Notes: generated by a model not told the origin, from the sequence alone. A stretch of DNA of 64,000 bases from CAMDHY01 sp046156265 (GCF_046156265.1 NZ_JAWDIR010000022.1:62001-126000), one strand, 5' to 3'. Positions 43,362-52,089 are shown, counted from the stretch's first letter. Numbers and translations are program-made.

Positions 43362-44639
43362 TCAGCGGAACACGAACAATTCGTGCCGGATCTTTTCTGG
43401 CTCGACTCCATTCGCGACGGCCAGCACACGGATGTGGTTCAGCAGGCCGGCAGGCCCGCACACGGCTATATCCAGTTTGGCGGTGTCATCTTCGCGGATG
43501 ATCTCAGCGAAGCGTTCAACGAAACTCGGAGTGCTGGGACCGCTGCTCACCGGTACGAATTCGACGCCCTTCTGAGCAGCCAGATCCCGGAGTGCGTTGA
43601 TTTCCGGGAAAGCCCGGTCCGGCGTATAAAAGTAGAAGAGGCTGACGCGCTGGAGGTTTTCTGCATTCCTGTCCTGCAACCAGGCTAGGAAGGGTGAAAT
43701 GCCAACACCACCGCCGACCCATATCTCTCGTTCAGCGCGAGGGGAGCGTTCGAAGCGGCCGTAGGGGGCATAGATGTCCGCAAGCATACCGGGCTGGATA
43801 GTCGAGATCAGCTTCTGCGTATAATCACCCAGTGCGCGAATGACGAACGAAACGCGCCCAGACGGAGCTTCTGCAGCGGCAATAGTGAATGGGTGCGACT
43901 CGCGAAGACCATCGACCTTCATCCTGAGGAAGCCGAACTGCCCCGGCCGGAACGATATCCCCCGGCGGGTCGGTTCGAGTTCGATCTGTACAGCAGCGGG
44001 TCCTCTGGTCACGCCCAGAACCCGGTATTCCGCGTGGTTGGCGATGATCGGATAGAGCAACAGCTTGTAGACTGCGGCTCCGAAGCCCAGGACGCTCAGT
44101 GCGCCGAGCCAAATCCCAGCGGGGCTGACCAATGGCAGTGGAGACTTGATGCTGACCCAGTGCAGCACGACGATCAGGAAGAGCGGTCCCGACAGGCGAT
44201 GCCACCAGCGCCAGGCGCTGTAGGGAATATTGCGATTGAGCGCCAGCATCACGATCAGCATCAGGCCAACAAAGCTCGCCTGCCGGACAAACCGGGTCCA
44301 CTCGCCGGGCAGCGCGAGGATCGCAGCCGTCTCCCACTCGCCAGTGCCCGCCTTGAACAATAGGTGCACAGACGCGAAGCTGAGCGCCGCGATCGCAAGC
44401 CACTTGTGGACCTCGTAGACCCGGTCCAGTCCTCCGAAGAGCCCCTCCAACCACGACCATCGTCCACTCAGGATCGCGGCCGCCGCCATGAGGGCGAGAG
44501 CCGCGACGCCCGACGCCAGGCTCATTGTTGCTGTGGTGAGCCACGTGCCGGAGGGAATATCGACGAGGACGACCCCGGTGCTCACGAGTGCGATCGCCAC
44601 GACGGGCTGCCACGGTTTCGTCACGACGATCCGGGTCAA
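43362..44639 (-). CDS. Ferric-reductase-like transmembrane oxidoreductase
   Basis: Membrane flavocytochrome-like protein of 425 residues. The N-terminal half has about six helices with haem-ligand-type histidines in VHKWLAIAALSFASVHLLF and WWHRLSGPLFLIVVLHW. The C-terminal half is an FNR-like module with FAD-binding RPGQFGFLRM and SHPFTIAAA and the nicotinamide motif GGGVGISPF; VFR at the C terminus is typical. It passes electrons from NAD(P)H across the membrane, probably to ferric iron or another acceptor. The called start is TTG, without a strong ribosome-binding site. Codon choice and composition are visibly less GC-rich than in neighbouring genes, suggesting later acquisition. Confidence 0.85.
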   Translation of the reverse strand: MTRIVVTKPWQPVVAIALVSTGVVLVDIPSGTWLTTATMSLASGVAALALMAAAAILSGRWSWLEGLFGGLDRVYEVHKWLAIAALSFASVHLLFKAGTGEWETAAILALPGEWTRFVRQASFVGLMLIVMLALNRNIPYSAWRWWHRLSGPLFLIVVLHWVSIKSPLPLVSPAGIWLGALSVLGFGAAVYKLLLYPIIANHAEYRVLGVTRGPAAVQIELEPTRRGISFRPGQFGFLRMKVDGLRESHPFTIAAAEAPSGRVSFVIRALGDYTQKLISTIQPGMLADIYAPYGRFERSPRAEREIWVGGGVGISPFLAWLQDRNAENLQRVSLFYFYTPDRAFPEINALRDLAAQKGVEFVPVSSGPSTPSFVERFAEIIREDDTAKLDIAVCGPAGLLNHIRVLAVANGVEPEKIRHELFVFR

Positions 44640-45065
44640 GGCCGAGCCCCTGCACTTGCAAGTTCAATGCTCTCGATCATCGGATCACTCCCCGCGCTAC
44701 CAGCATTTAGGTACGGCAGCGACCCCACTTACATAACTTTAGCGAACCCTACTATCGACTACAAAAGCCAGCATTCAAAGCACCGAAGTGCCGGCTCATC
44801 ATTATTGTTCTTTTGACAATGAGAAGCATAATCTCACAGATCCATTCGACCTGGATCCCGAACTATATACCCCGTGTGCCTCTGGATCCAAAAAAAGACA
44901 AATGGCTACTTTCTCCGGCGTCTTCTCGCGCGCGCTAATCTGCCTGCCGACCTCGTGGTCGAGATAGTCGCGTGAAGTTTAGGCTTTTATTCGGCTTCCG
45001 CTGCCGGGGTCGCAGCGTCTCGTTCGTCGCCCGGCGAGACGATTGGAAAGAGGGCCCGGCGCGTC
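44640..45065. other. AT-rich intergenic region beside a tRNA gene
   Basis: A 426-nt gap with much lower GC than the rest of the window (for example around 44700-44900). No supported gene is seen. It contains a 10-bp palindrome ACTTGCAAGT at about 44654 near the reductase start, and a hairpin at 45016-45041 downstream of the tRNA. No integrase remnant or duplicated tRNA 3' end was found. Confidence 0.55.
45016..45041 (-). terminator. Hairpin downstream of the tRNA gene
   Basis: CGTCTCG (45016-45022) and CGAGACG (45035-45041) form a 7-bp stem with a 12-nt loop, about 25 nt past the tRNA 3' end on the minus strand. It may help end the tRNA transcript; no T run follows. Confidence 0.35.
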
Positions 45066-45141
45066 TGGTGGGCCCGGCAGGACTCGAACCTGCAACCAGA
45101 CCGTTATGAGCGGCCGGCTCTAACCATTGAGCTACGGGCCC
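45066..45141 (-). tRNA. tRNA with CAU anticodon, probably tRNA-Ile2 (or elongator Met)
   Basis: On the minus strand the sequence folds into a complete cloverleaf of 76 nt: acceptor GGGCCCG paired with CGGGCCC, D arm GCTC...GAGC, anticodon stem GGCCG/CGGTC with loop CTCATAA, T arm GCAGG TTCGAGT CCTGC, then A73 and an encoded CCA. Anticodon CAU can be Met or, after lysidine modification by TilS, Ile for AUA codons. The acceptor and D-loop pattern looks more like alphaproteobacterial Ile2, but the identity is not certain. Confidence 0.93.
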
Positions 45142-45255
45142 GCGCGAGGCGCGTGTCAGCGCTATAGCACGTCGTATTGCGGTCGCAATGGCGTGGGACC
45201 GCTCGGGCGCGCGCCGGCGCAGCGAGCCGATGCCGATAGCCGAGGAGACCACACG

Positions 45256-46008
45256 ATGACGACCTTCCGCCGCGGGCCAGCCGCCGCATTCGCCGCCGCC
45301 CTGTTCGCCGGCGTTCTCCTCGCCCCGGTCGGCTTCGATCGCGCCGAGGCGCAGCAGCTGCTCGCGATGCCGGCGGACGGCCGCATCGTCGTCACCGGTT
45401 CCGCCACCGTCTCCGGCGCGCCGGACACCGCGATGGTGACGCTCTCTGTGGTCACCGAAGCCGCCACCGCCGGTGACGCGCTGACGGGCAACTCCACCGA
45501 CACCACCCGGCTGATCGACGCAGTGAAGGCGGCCGGCGTGGCGGCCGCCGACGTGCAGACGTCCGGCTTCTCGGTCTATCCGCGCTATGCCGACCGCGCC
45601 GACGACGACGCCCCGCCGCGCATCGCCGGCTACACCGTGCGCAACGGGGTCTCGGTGCGGGTGCGGGAGGTCGGCAAGCTCGGCGAATTGCTCGACGCCG
45701 CCGTGCGCGCTGGCGCCAACCAGATCGACGGCGTCGCCTTCACCATCGAGGACGACACCAGCCTGCGCGACCAGGCGCGCGAAGGCGCGGTGCGCGACGC
45801 CCGCCGCAAGGCGGAGCTCTATGCCGCCGCCGCCAACGTCAAGACCGGCCGCGTGCTGGCGATCTCCGAGATGACCGCGGACGCGTCGCCCCGCCCGATG
45901 ATGCGGATGGCCGCCGAGGCGGCGCCGTCGGTGCCGGTCGAGGCTGGCTCCGTCGAGCTGTCGGCGGACGTCACGGTGATCTTCTCGCTCGAGCCGAGCG
46001 GTCTCTGA
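45256..46008 (+). CDS. SIMPL-domain (DUF541/YggE-like) periplasmic protein
   Basis: Protein of 250 residues with a signal peptide (about 1-33, AAALFAGVLLAPVGFDRAEA) and one SIMPL domain. The domain has the characteristic start GRIVVTGSATVSGAPDTA, IDAVKAAGVAAADVQTSGFSVYPRY and the AVRDARRKAELYAAAANVKTG helix with VLAISE strand. SIMPL proteins form oligomers in the periplasm or outer envelope; in E. coli YggE affects oxidative stress. The exact role is unknown. The ATG has GAGGAG 8 nt upstream. It starts 114 nt from the tRNA gene and is transcribed away from it. Confidence 0.88.
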   Translation: MTTFRRGPAAAFAAALFAGVLLAPVGFDRAEAQQLLAMPADGRIVVTGSATVSGAPDTAMVTLSVVTEAATAGDALTGNSTDTTRLIDAVKAAGVAAADVQTSGFSVYPRYADRADDDAPPRIAGYTVRNGVSVRVREVGKLGELLDAAVRAGANQIDGVAFTIEDDTSLRDQAREGAVRDARRKAELYAAAANVKTGRVLAISEMTADASPRPMMRMAAEAAPSVPVEAGSVELSADVTVIFSLEPSGL

Positions 46009-46062
46009 GCGTTCGCGAGCCGCAGGGTCGAACTGCGGGCTCCGACGGGGCATGGCTGCGGC

Positions 46063-46971
46063 TCAGTCGAGCCGCACCACCGCGCAGGGCGGAGTGCCGC
46101 CGCCGCCCTGCTCCGGCCAGTGGGCGAAGGTCAGCACCTGGCCATCGCGGCGCACCTGCCGGATCGCCGCGCGATCGATGTCGGCGACGAGGATGTGGCC
46201 GGTGTCGAGCGGCCCCTGGGCGATGACGCCGCTGTCCGGGAAGCCGTCGTCGGACGGGCCGTAGAAGCCGGCGGCGCCGCGGTTCATGTCGAGCGTGCCC
46301 GACCACGGCGCGGTCCCGACTGTCGGGACCTGCACGACGACGCACTGGCCTTCGAGCGCGCGGGCGCGGGCGCCGGTGCGGACGCGGTGGAAGCCGGCGA
46401 GCGTGTCGGTGCAGCTCGGTGCCAGGATGAACTCGGCCCCTGCTTCCACCATCGCGCGGGCGATCAGCGGGAACTCGACGTCGTAGCAGATCGCCACGCC
46501 GAGCCGGCCGAGGGCGGTGTCGAAGACACGGACCGGGCCGCCGCCGACGATGCCCCACGGATCGCGCTCGAAGCGCGTCATGACGATCTTCTCCTGCACC
46601 CCTTCGCCACCGGACGGCGTGTAGAGCCGGGCGACGTTTCGCAGGCGTCCGTCAGGACCGGCCTCCGGCGCGCTGGGTGCGAGGATGTGGACGCCCGCCC
46701 GGGCGGCGAGGCCGGCGACGTGGCCGAGCGCCTCCGGCAGAACCGTGCCGATCTCGGTGAGCGCCCGCGCCGCGTCGGCCGCCACGGCGTCCTCGAAGAT
46801 GCCGGTCAGCTCCAGCATGCCGTATTCGGGGAAGACGACGAGGTCGGCGCCGGTGTCGGCGGCATCGCGGACGAGATCGGCGATGCGGTCGGCCCAGGCG
46901 GCGAAGGAGGCCGGCCGGACGATCTCCAGCTGGACGGCGGCGACGCGGACGCGGTCGGGACCGCGGCTCAT
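46063..46971 (-). CDS. Carbon-nitrogen hydrolase (nitrilase superfamily)
   Basis: Amidase/nitrilase-superfamily enzyme of 302 residues. The catalytic triad is visible: Glu in VFPEYGML, Lys in VQEKIVMTRFE and Cys in AICYDVEFP. The second Glu region around the nucleophile is also typical. The substrate is unknown; it is closer to omega-amidase or N-carbamoyl hydrolase types than to nitrilases. Its ATG overlaps the stop of the cyclase gene (ATGA), so the two are translationally coupled. Confidence 0.9.
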   Translation of the reverse strand: MSRGPDRVRVAAVQLEIVRPASFAAWADRIADLVRDAADTGADLVVFPEYGMLELTGIFEDAVAADAARALTEIGTVLPEALGHVAGLAARAGVHILAPSAPEAGPDGRLRNVARLYTPSGGEGVQEKIVMTRFERDPWGIVGGGPVRVFDTALGRLGVAICYDVEFPLIARAMVEAGAEFILAPSCTDTLAGFHRVRTGARARALEGQCVVVQVPTVGTAPWSGTLDMNRGAAGFYGPSDDGFPDSGVIAQGPLDTGHILVADIDRAAIRQVRRDGQVLTFAHWPEQGGGGTPPCAVVRLD

Positions 46972-48152
46972 CCGAGCGCCTCGGCCACCGGCTGCGACAG
47001 GGCGAGCAGGGCGGGGGCCGGCTCGAACACCGGCAGCGGCTCGACGATCCCACGCACCGGATGCGCGCCGGCGGGTCGGAAGCGCTCCGGCATCATGCCC
47101 GCGAAGGCACGGGAGGCGAGCATCGGCTTGCCGAGTTGGCCGCACAAAGACGAGATGCGGGCGACCTCGTTGACGTCGCGGCCGACGACGGTGAAGTCGA
47201 GCCGGTCGAGGGCGCCGACATTGCCGTAGATCGCCTCGCCGTGGTGCAGCGCCACGCCGAAGCGGACCGGCTCGCCGCCGGCCGTGAGTTCCGCGCCGTT
47301 GAGGAGGGCGACCTCGGCTGCTGAGAGCGCACGGGCGGCCGCATCGGCGCCCTCGTCGGTGTGCTCGAAGACCGCCAACATGCCGTCGCCGATGAACTTC
47401 AGGACGTCGCCGCCGCGCTCCGTCACCGCCGGCACCAGGACGTCGTAGTAGCGGTTGAGCAGGTCGGCGGTGGCCTCCGGCGGCAGCCGCGTCGACAGCG
47501 AGGTGAAGTTGCGAAGGTCGGCGAACATCATCGCCGCCCGCATCGTCTTGACGTCGCCGCGGAAGACGGTGCCGCCGATGATCGCCTCGGCCGGGCCGCG
47601 CCCGACATAGGTGGCGAGCAGCTCGCGCAGGACCCGGTGGTAGGTGCGGATCTCGATGACAGCCGCCAGCGCCGGCAGCACGGCCTCGACGAGGGCGATC
47701 TGGTCGGAAGTGAAGCCCTCCGGGGCCTTCGAGGACATCGTCACGGCGTTCTTGACGCCGTCGGCGAAGTCGAGCGCCAGCACGTGATAGTGGACGTAGC
47801 CCTCCTTCTTTAGCTCCGGCACGATGCCGAAGCGATCGTCGGGAGTCGTGCGAAGGTCGAGATGAAGGGGCCGCCCGGTATCGTAGACGACCTTGAACGG
47901 GCTGCGGTCGTAGAAGCCGGCGTCGCGGTCGGCATAGTCGAAGGTGCGGAACTCGAGTGGCATGTGCGGCCGCCAGACCGCACCCACGGCGAGGACGCTG
48001 GCCGACAGCACGCGCACGGAGACGGAGAAGCGATCGACCGGCAGGCCGGCCGCCGTCAGGCGCCAGCCGAAGCCGTCGATCAGCGCGGAAAACGCCAGGC
48101 TGCGGCCTTCGCCGACGAGCCAGGCCATGATGGAGGGAGCGTCGACCTTCAT
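46968..48152 (-). CDS. Class III adenylate/guanylate cyclase
   Basis: Soluble cyclase of 394 residues. The N-terminal half (about 1-190) is a sensor-like domain without obvious family match but with no membrane helix. The C-terminal catalytic domain carries both metal aspartates, in AMMFADLRNFTSLS and KFIGDGMLAVFE, and the later VVGRDVNEVARIS block with the transition-state Asn/Arg region. It makes cAMP (or cGMP) in the cytoplasm. Coupling to a nitrilase-type gene is noteworthy. The ATG at 48152 gives the longest plausible N terminus; an in-frame Met eight codons on is possible. Confidence 0.88.
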   Translation of the reverse strand: MKVDAPSIMAWLVGEGRSLAFSALIDGFGWRLTAAGLPVDRFSVSVRVLSASVLAVGAVWRPHMPLEFRTFDYADRDAGFYDRSPFKVVYDTGRPLHLDLRTTPDDRFGIVPELKKEGYVHYHVLALDFADGVKNAVTMSSKAPEGFTSDQIALVEAVLPALAAVIEIRTYHRVLRELLATYVGRGPAEAIIGGTVFRGDVKTMRAAMMFADLRNFTSLSTRLPPEATADLLNRYYDVLVPAVTERGGDVLKFIGDGMLAVFEHTDEGADAAARALSAAEVALLNGAELTAGGEPVRFGVALHHGEAIYGNVGALDRLDFTVVGRDVNEVARISSLCGQLGKPMLASRAFAGMMPERFRPAGAHPVRGIVEPLPVFEPAPALLALSQPVAEALG

Positions 48153-48301
48153 CGGCGAGTTGCCATGCGGGTGGTCCCGGCCACCGGGCGTGGCCTTCTG
48201 GAGGAAAGTCCGTCGCCCGCGTCGCCGGCCGGTGACGCGAAGCGTGGACGGACGGCGGAGATGGTGGGGCGGGCGTCGGACGTCAACGGCCTGGGGCCGT
48301 G

Positions 48302-48943
48302 TCAGTCCGGCTGGTCGAGATCGCCGAGATCGAGGTCGTCGAGCCGCAAAGTCAGGGCCGGTGCCAGCAGCGGCACCAGGGTATCGCCGAGCTGGTGAAC
48401 CGTGACGGACCCGTAGCCGCCCCGCTTAGGGTCCCGGTGCACGTGGGTGACGCGGCGGACGGCGTCGATCACCCAGAGCTCGGCGACGCCGAAGGAAGCA
48501 TAGATCGCGGGCTTGCGGTGGAGATCGTAGCCGAGGCTCGTATCGGCGATCTCGACGCAGAGCAGCGCTGTGCCGCCGTCGAGGCGCTTCAGCCCGTCGG
48601 TGCGGCGGTACACGACGACATCGGGCTCGAGGTAGGTGTCCTTCGAGAGGCGGAAGGTCGTCGCCGGAATCAGCTCCAGGTCGTCCGGCGCCGCGCGGTA
48701 CCACAGCACGCAAAGCTCCGTCTTAAGGATTTCGTGCCATAGGCCCTTCGGCGACATCGGCACGATCTCCCCGCCGATCAGCTCGATGCGCTCGTCCTCG
48801 GCGATCAGGCCGACCTCGACCATCCGCTCGACGTCCTTCACGGTGAAGGCGCGGCGCGGCAGTCCCTCGGCTGCTGTCGTCATCGGGGCGTTCATGGCAG
48901 CGATCATAGCGGAAACGGTGGTCGCGGCGAAGCCTGCACGCAT
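48302..48943 (-). CDS. Uma2-family (DUF820) endonuclease-like protein
   Basis: Protein of up to 213 residues of the Uma2 family, which has a PD-(D/E)XK nuclease-like fold. It shows RIELIGGEIVPMSPKG, YLEPDVVVYRR and ALLCVEIADTSLGYDLHRKP, the last two giving the D...ExA/K acidic site. Uma2 proteins are abundant in cyanobacteria and some alphaproteobacteria; their role is unsettled. The ATG at 48943 overlaps the stop of the histidine kinase (TGATG); ATGs at 48907, 48895 and 48883 are alternatives, so the N terminus is uncertain. Confidence 0.8.
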   Translation of the reverse strand: MRAGFAATTVSAMIAAMNAPMTTAAEGLPRRAFTVKDVERMVEVGLIAEDERIELIGGEIVPMSPKGLWHEILKTELCVLWYRAAPDDLELIPATTFRLSKDTYLEPDVVVYRRTDGLKRLDGGTALLCVEIADTSLGYDLHRKPAIYASFGVAELWVIDAVRRVTHVHRDPKRGGYGSVTVHQLGDTLVPLLAPALTLRLDDLDLGDLDQPD

Positions 48944-50199
48944 CACGCGAGCGGCAGCACCACCTCCTGGCGCAGCCCGCCCTCCGGCCGGTTGGCAAGC
49001 CGGATCTCGCCGCCGGCGCGGGTGACGATCTCGCGGGCGATGGCGAGGCCGAGGCCGGCTCCCGGAGCGGAGCGCCGACGGGCCGGATCGACACGGAAGA
49101 AGGGCTCGAACGCGCGCGCCAACTGCTCCGGCGGGATGCCGGGACCGTCGTCGTCGATGCGCAGCAGCGCGGTCGTGGTCGCCGCGGAGGCGTCCGCGAC
49201 GACGGCGACGCACGCTCCCCCGCCGTGGGTGGCGGCATTGGCGATGAGGTTGCGCAACGCCCGCTTCAGGGCGAGCGGGCGCGCCGACACCACGACGGGA
49301 TCGCGCGCGGACATCACCACCCGCATACCGAGGCCGGCGAGTTCGGCGACCACCTCGCCGGCGAGGAGGTCGAGCCGGACCGGCTCGCCACCGCCGCCCG
49401 CCTCCTCGCGCACCAGCTCGATGGCGCTGTCGGCGATGCGCTCGAGTTCGTCGAGGTCGGCGAGCCAGGACGGGCGCTCGGCGTCGGGCAGGAACTCAGC
49501 GCGCAGCCGGAGGCGGGTAATGGGCGTGCGCAGATCGTGGCCGGCGGCGGCGACGAGGCGCATGCGGCTCGCCACCGCCGCCTGCAGCCGCTCCGACAGG
49601 CGGTTCAGCGCCACGGCGGTCGCGCGGACCTCCGCGGGCCCCGTTTCCGGCAGCACCGGCAGCGCGCCGTCGGGACCGACGCCGGCGACGGCGCCTTCCA
49701 GGATCGCCAGCGGCCGCGTCAGCCAGCGCGCGCCGACCAGCGCCACGCCGGCGACACCGACGACGATCGCCCCCATCCAGGCGGCGAGGATTGGCCAGCC
49801 CCCCGCGGGTGGCGGCCGGTCGTCGAGCGGCACGACGACGTAGCCGGCGTTTCCGACGGGGACGGCAAGCGTAAGCGACGGCGGGTCCGGATTGCGGCGG
49901 ACCTCGGCGGCGATCGGCGTGCCGCCCGCCGCGAGCGTGCTTCGCAGCGCCGAGGTGAGCGGCTCGACGAGGTCTCCTCTCGGCTGCGCCGTGACCGCCA
50001 CTGCCTCGGCGGGCGCGACGAGGCCGGCCCGCTCGGCGGCGAGCGCGTGCAGCACCCGCACCTGCGCCGCCATCGCGCGGAACGGCGCATCGCGGACCGG
50101 CGGTCCGATGACGAGGACGGCGACCGCCGTGGCGAGGCCGACGACGGCGACGATGGCGACGACGAGCAGCGCCGCGACGCGGACGCGCAGCGTCGTCAT
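48943..50199 (-). CDS. Sensor histidine kinase
   Basis: Membrane sensor kinase of 418 residues. Two helices (about 8-32 and 138-160) frame a periplasmic sensing loop of about 100 residues. A HAMP segment follows (RWLTRPLAILEGAVAG). The H-box AAAGHDLRTPITRLRLRAEF holds the phospho-accepting His, and the ATPase domain shows NLIANAATHG, DDDGPGIPPEQ and GAGLGLAIAREI. It pairs with the upstream OmpR-type regulator, with which it overlaps by 4 nt. Envelope stress is the probable signal, given the divergent CpxP/Spy-like gene. Confidence 0.93.
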   Translation of the reverse strand: MTTLRVRVAALLVVAIVAVVGLATAVAVLVIGPPVRDAPFRAMAAQVRVLHALAAERAGLVAPAEAVAVTAQPRGDLVEPLTSALRSTLAAGGTPIAAEVRRNPDPPSLTLAVPVGNAGYVVVPLDDRPPPAGGWPILAAWMGAIVVGVAGVALVGARWLTRPLAILEGAVAGVGPDGALPVLPETGPAEVRATAVALNRLSERLQAAVASRMRLVAAAGHDLRTPITRLRLRAEFLPDAERPSWLADLDELERIADSAIELVREEAGGGGEPVRLDLLAGEVVAELAGLGMRVVMSARDPVVVSARPLALKRALRNLIANAATHGGGACVAVVADASAATTTALLRIDDDGPGIPPEQLARAFEPFFRVDPARRRSAPGAGLGLAIAREIVTRAGGEIRLANRPEGGLRQEVVLPLA

Positions 50200-50969
50200 G
50201 GCACTTCCCCTTCCGTCTCGACGCGGGCGGCGAACTGGTAGCCGCCGTTGCGGACGGTCTTCACCATGTGAAAGGGCGGCGCGTCGCCGAGCTTGCGGCG
50301 GAGCCGGCTGACGAGCACGTCGATGGAGCGGTCGAGGGGGTCGGCGTCGCGGCCCTGCGTCAGGTCGAGGAGCTGGTCGCGCGACAGCACCCGCCCCGGC
50401 CGGTCGAGCAGCACGCGCAGGAGATCGAACTCGGCGCCGGTGAGGTCGATCGCGGCCCCGTCGGCGTCGAACACTGCGCGCGATGCCGCGTCGGCCTGGA
50501 AGCCGGCGAAGCGCCAGCGGCGCGCGGACGGCGCGGCCGCGGCCTCGCCGCCCCGTCGCAGCACGGCGCGGATGCGGGCGACCAGTTCGCGCGGGTTGAA
50601 CGGCTTGCCGAGGTAGTCGTCGGCGCCGATCTCCAGCCCGATGATGCGGTCGACCTCCTCCTTCAGCGCGGTGAGCAGGATGATCGGCAGCGCCGGCCGG
50701 CGACGCTTCAGCTCGCGGCAGATGTCGAGGCCGGAGCCGTCGGGCAGCAGCACGTCGAGCACGACGAGGTCGATCGCCGCGGTGACGAGCTCGGCCTCCA
50801 GCGCGCGGCGGTCGGCGGCGAGGCTGACGCGGAACCCCTGCCCCGCCAGGTAGCGCCCGAGCAGCGTGCGGATCTCGGCGTCGTCGTCGACGACGAGAAC
50901 GTGCGGGGACGACGAGCCGGCCCCGGCGGATGGCGCTCGATCGGGCTGGGATGCGGAAGGTGGCGACAT
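50196..50969 (-). CDS. OmpR-family response regulator
   Basis: Transcription factor of 257 residues: receiver domain (about 23-135) with acidic VVDDDAE, phospho-acceptor D72 in VVLDVLLPDG, the conserved Thr in LLTALKEEVD and K122 in LGKPFNPRE. A winged-helix domain (about 150-250) follows, with LTGAEFDLLRVLLDRPGRVL and SRLRRKLGD. The first 20 residues are a Pro/Ser-rich extension. Its stop overlaps the kinase start (ATGA). It is divergent from the CpxP/Spy-like gene with a 201-nt control region between them. Confidence 0.94.
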   Translation of the reverse strand: MSPPSASQPDRAPSAGAGSSSPHVLVVDDDAEIRTLLGRYLAGQGFRVSLAADRRALEAELVTAAIDLVVLDVLLPDGSGLDICRELKRRRPALPIILLTALKEEVDRIIGLEIGADDYLGKPFNPRELVARIRAVLRRGGEAAAAPSARRWRFAGFQADAASRAVFDADGAAIDLTGAEFDLLRVLLDRPGRVLSRDQLLDLTQGRDADPLDRSIDVLVSRLRRKLGDAPPFHMVKTVRNGGYQFAARVETEGEVP

Positions 50970-51046
50970 GGCGGTCGGTCCGGCGTTGGGCGCCTTTCGT
51001 CAGTAGGACCGGCGGAGCGGCGCGGCGACCGGATTTTTGTCACGAA

Positions 51047-51083
51047 ACGTGTCTGCCCCGACGGTGGCAACACTTCGACACGT
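51047..51083. promoter_or_regulatory. Inverted repeat in the regulator/CpxP-like divergent promoter
   Basis: ACGTGTC (51047-51053) and GACACGT (51077-51083) are exact inverted repeats whose centres are 30 nt apart, about three helical turns. They lie between the response regulator and the periplasmic protein gene. A binding site for the adjacent regulator is inferred, not shown. Confidence 0.4.
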
Positions 51084-51170
51084 CACGGCCGCCGGCGGAC
51101 ACACTTCCTCATGCAGCGACGAAGGCGGGCAAAGCGCGGCGGCTAGCGTCCTCTGGCTGGGAGGCCACGC

Positions 51171-51938
51171 ATGAGGCACGCCATGACTTCTGCCCAACTC
51201 TTCGCCGCGACGATCATCGTCGCCACGGCGCTGTCACCGGCGGCCTTCGCCGCGGTGGACGGACCTGCGTCAGGACCCGCGCCGACGGGGAAGAGCCGCG
51301 ACCGCATGGTCGCCTTCGACGACACGCCGCGTCCGCCGCTGCCCGGCATGGGCGCCGGATGGCACGGCCCGGACGCGCCCCGACCGGCCCGCTTCGACGC
51401 CCCCGGCCTGCCGCCGCCGCCGCCGATGATGGGTGCCGGGCGCCATCGTCCCGGACCCGAGGGGCATGGCCCGGGCCGCGGCCCGAAGGGTCCGCCGCCG
51501 GCGGCGATGGCCGCGACGCTGCTGGCCGCCGCCGAGACGACGATCGGCATCCGTGTCGACCAGCTCGACGCCTGGCGGGACTTCTCCTCGACGCTGGTGG
51601 CGCTGCTCGAGCCGCCCGCCCCGCCGCCCCCGCCGAACCGCCAAGGCGCGGCGGACGACGCGGCCGACCCGTTCGCCCGCGTCGAGTGGATCGCCGGCGA
51701 GATCATCGCTCGCGGCCGTCTCGCCGAAGACCTGCAGGGGGCGATCGAGACGCTGCGCGAGGTGCTGACCCCTGAGCAGACCGAGCGTCTCACCGCCTTC
51801 GAGGCGCGGCTCCGCCCGCCCCGCCCCTCCCCGCCCTTCGCCGGTGACCGGCATCCGGAGTTCTCGTCGCCGATGACGGATCCGGACCCGGCGAACCCGG
51901 AGGCCGATGCGGCTCCGCCCGTCCCCCCTGGCGACTGA
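51171..51938 (+). CDS. CpxP/Spy-like periplasmic protein (LTxxQ type)
   Basis: Exported protein of 255 residues with a signal peptide (about 1-28, FAATIIVATALSPAAFAA). The middle is Pro/Gly-rich (DAPGLPPPPPMMGAG). The helical part (about 100-215) ends with LTPEQTERLTAFEARL, matching the LTxxQ motif of Spy/CpxP chaperones. A second Pro-rich tail follows. Such proteins bind misfolded periplasmic proteins and feed back on envelope-stress sensors. It is divergent from a two-component pair, an arrangement like cpxP-cpxRA. GGAGG precedes the ATG. Homology is modest, so the family assignment is tentative. Confidence 0.7.
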   Translation: MRHAMTSAQLFAATIIVATALSPAAFAAVDGPASGPAPTGKSRDRMVAFDDTPRPPLPGMGAGWHGPDAPRPARFDAPGLPPPPPMMGAGRHRPGPEGHGPGRGPKGPPPAAMAATLLAAAETTIGIRVDQLDAWRDFSSTLVALLEPPAPPPPPNRQGAADDAADPFARVEWIAGEIIARGRLAEDLQGAIETLREVLTPEQTERLTAFEARLRPPRPSPPFAGDRHPEFSSPMTDPDPANPEADAAPPVPPGD

Positions 51939-51954
51939 GCCCGCGGCCTCCACC

Positions 51955-51981
51955 GGCCCGCCGCCCCACCGGCGGCGGGCC
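51955..51981 (+). terminator. GC-rich hairpin after the CpxP/Spy-like gene
   Basis: GGCCCGCCGCC (51955-51965) and GGCGGCGGGCC (51971-51981) form a perfect 11-bp stem with a 5-nt loop, 16 nt past the stop codon. No T run follows, but stem strength supports a transcript end. Confidence 0.55.
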
Positions 51982-52042
51982 GCCTCCCCGACGACCCGCC
52001 CTTCCTCCGGCACCGGATTCACAGTCCCCGACGGCCGGACGC

Positions 52043-52089
52043 TTGACAGCGGGCGGCCCTCTGCGCGATGTAAGTAACCAATAGGTTAC
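52043..52089 (+). promoter_or_regulatory. Promoter and operator of the catabolic operon
   Basis: A perfect -35 TTGACA (52043-52048) is followed by a -10-like GATGTA at about 52067. Just downstream lies a perfect 16-bp palindrome GTAACCAATAGGTTAC (52074-52089), 18 nt before the ATG at 52108. Its AACC-N5-GTTACAAA core recurs upstream of tctC. The layout fits a TetR-type repressor site. Confidence 0.6.

Noticed and set aside
43270..45141. att duplication of the tRNA 3' end marking an integrated island
   Set aside because: No copy of the tRNA 3' sequence was found at the left boundary near 43.27-43.36 kb and no integrase is present.
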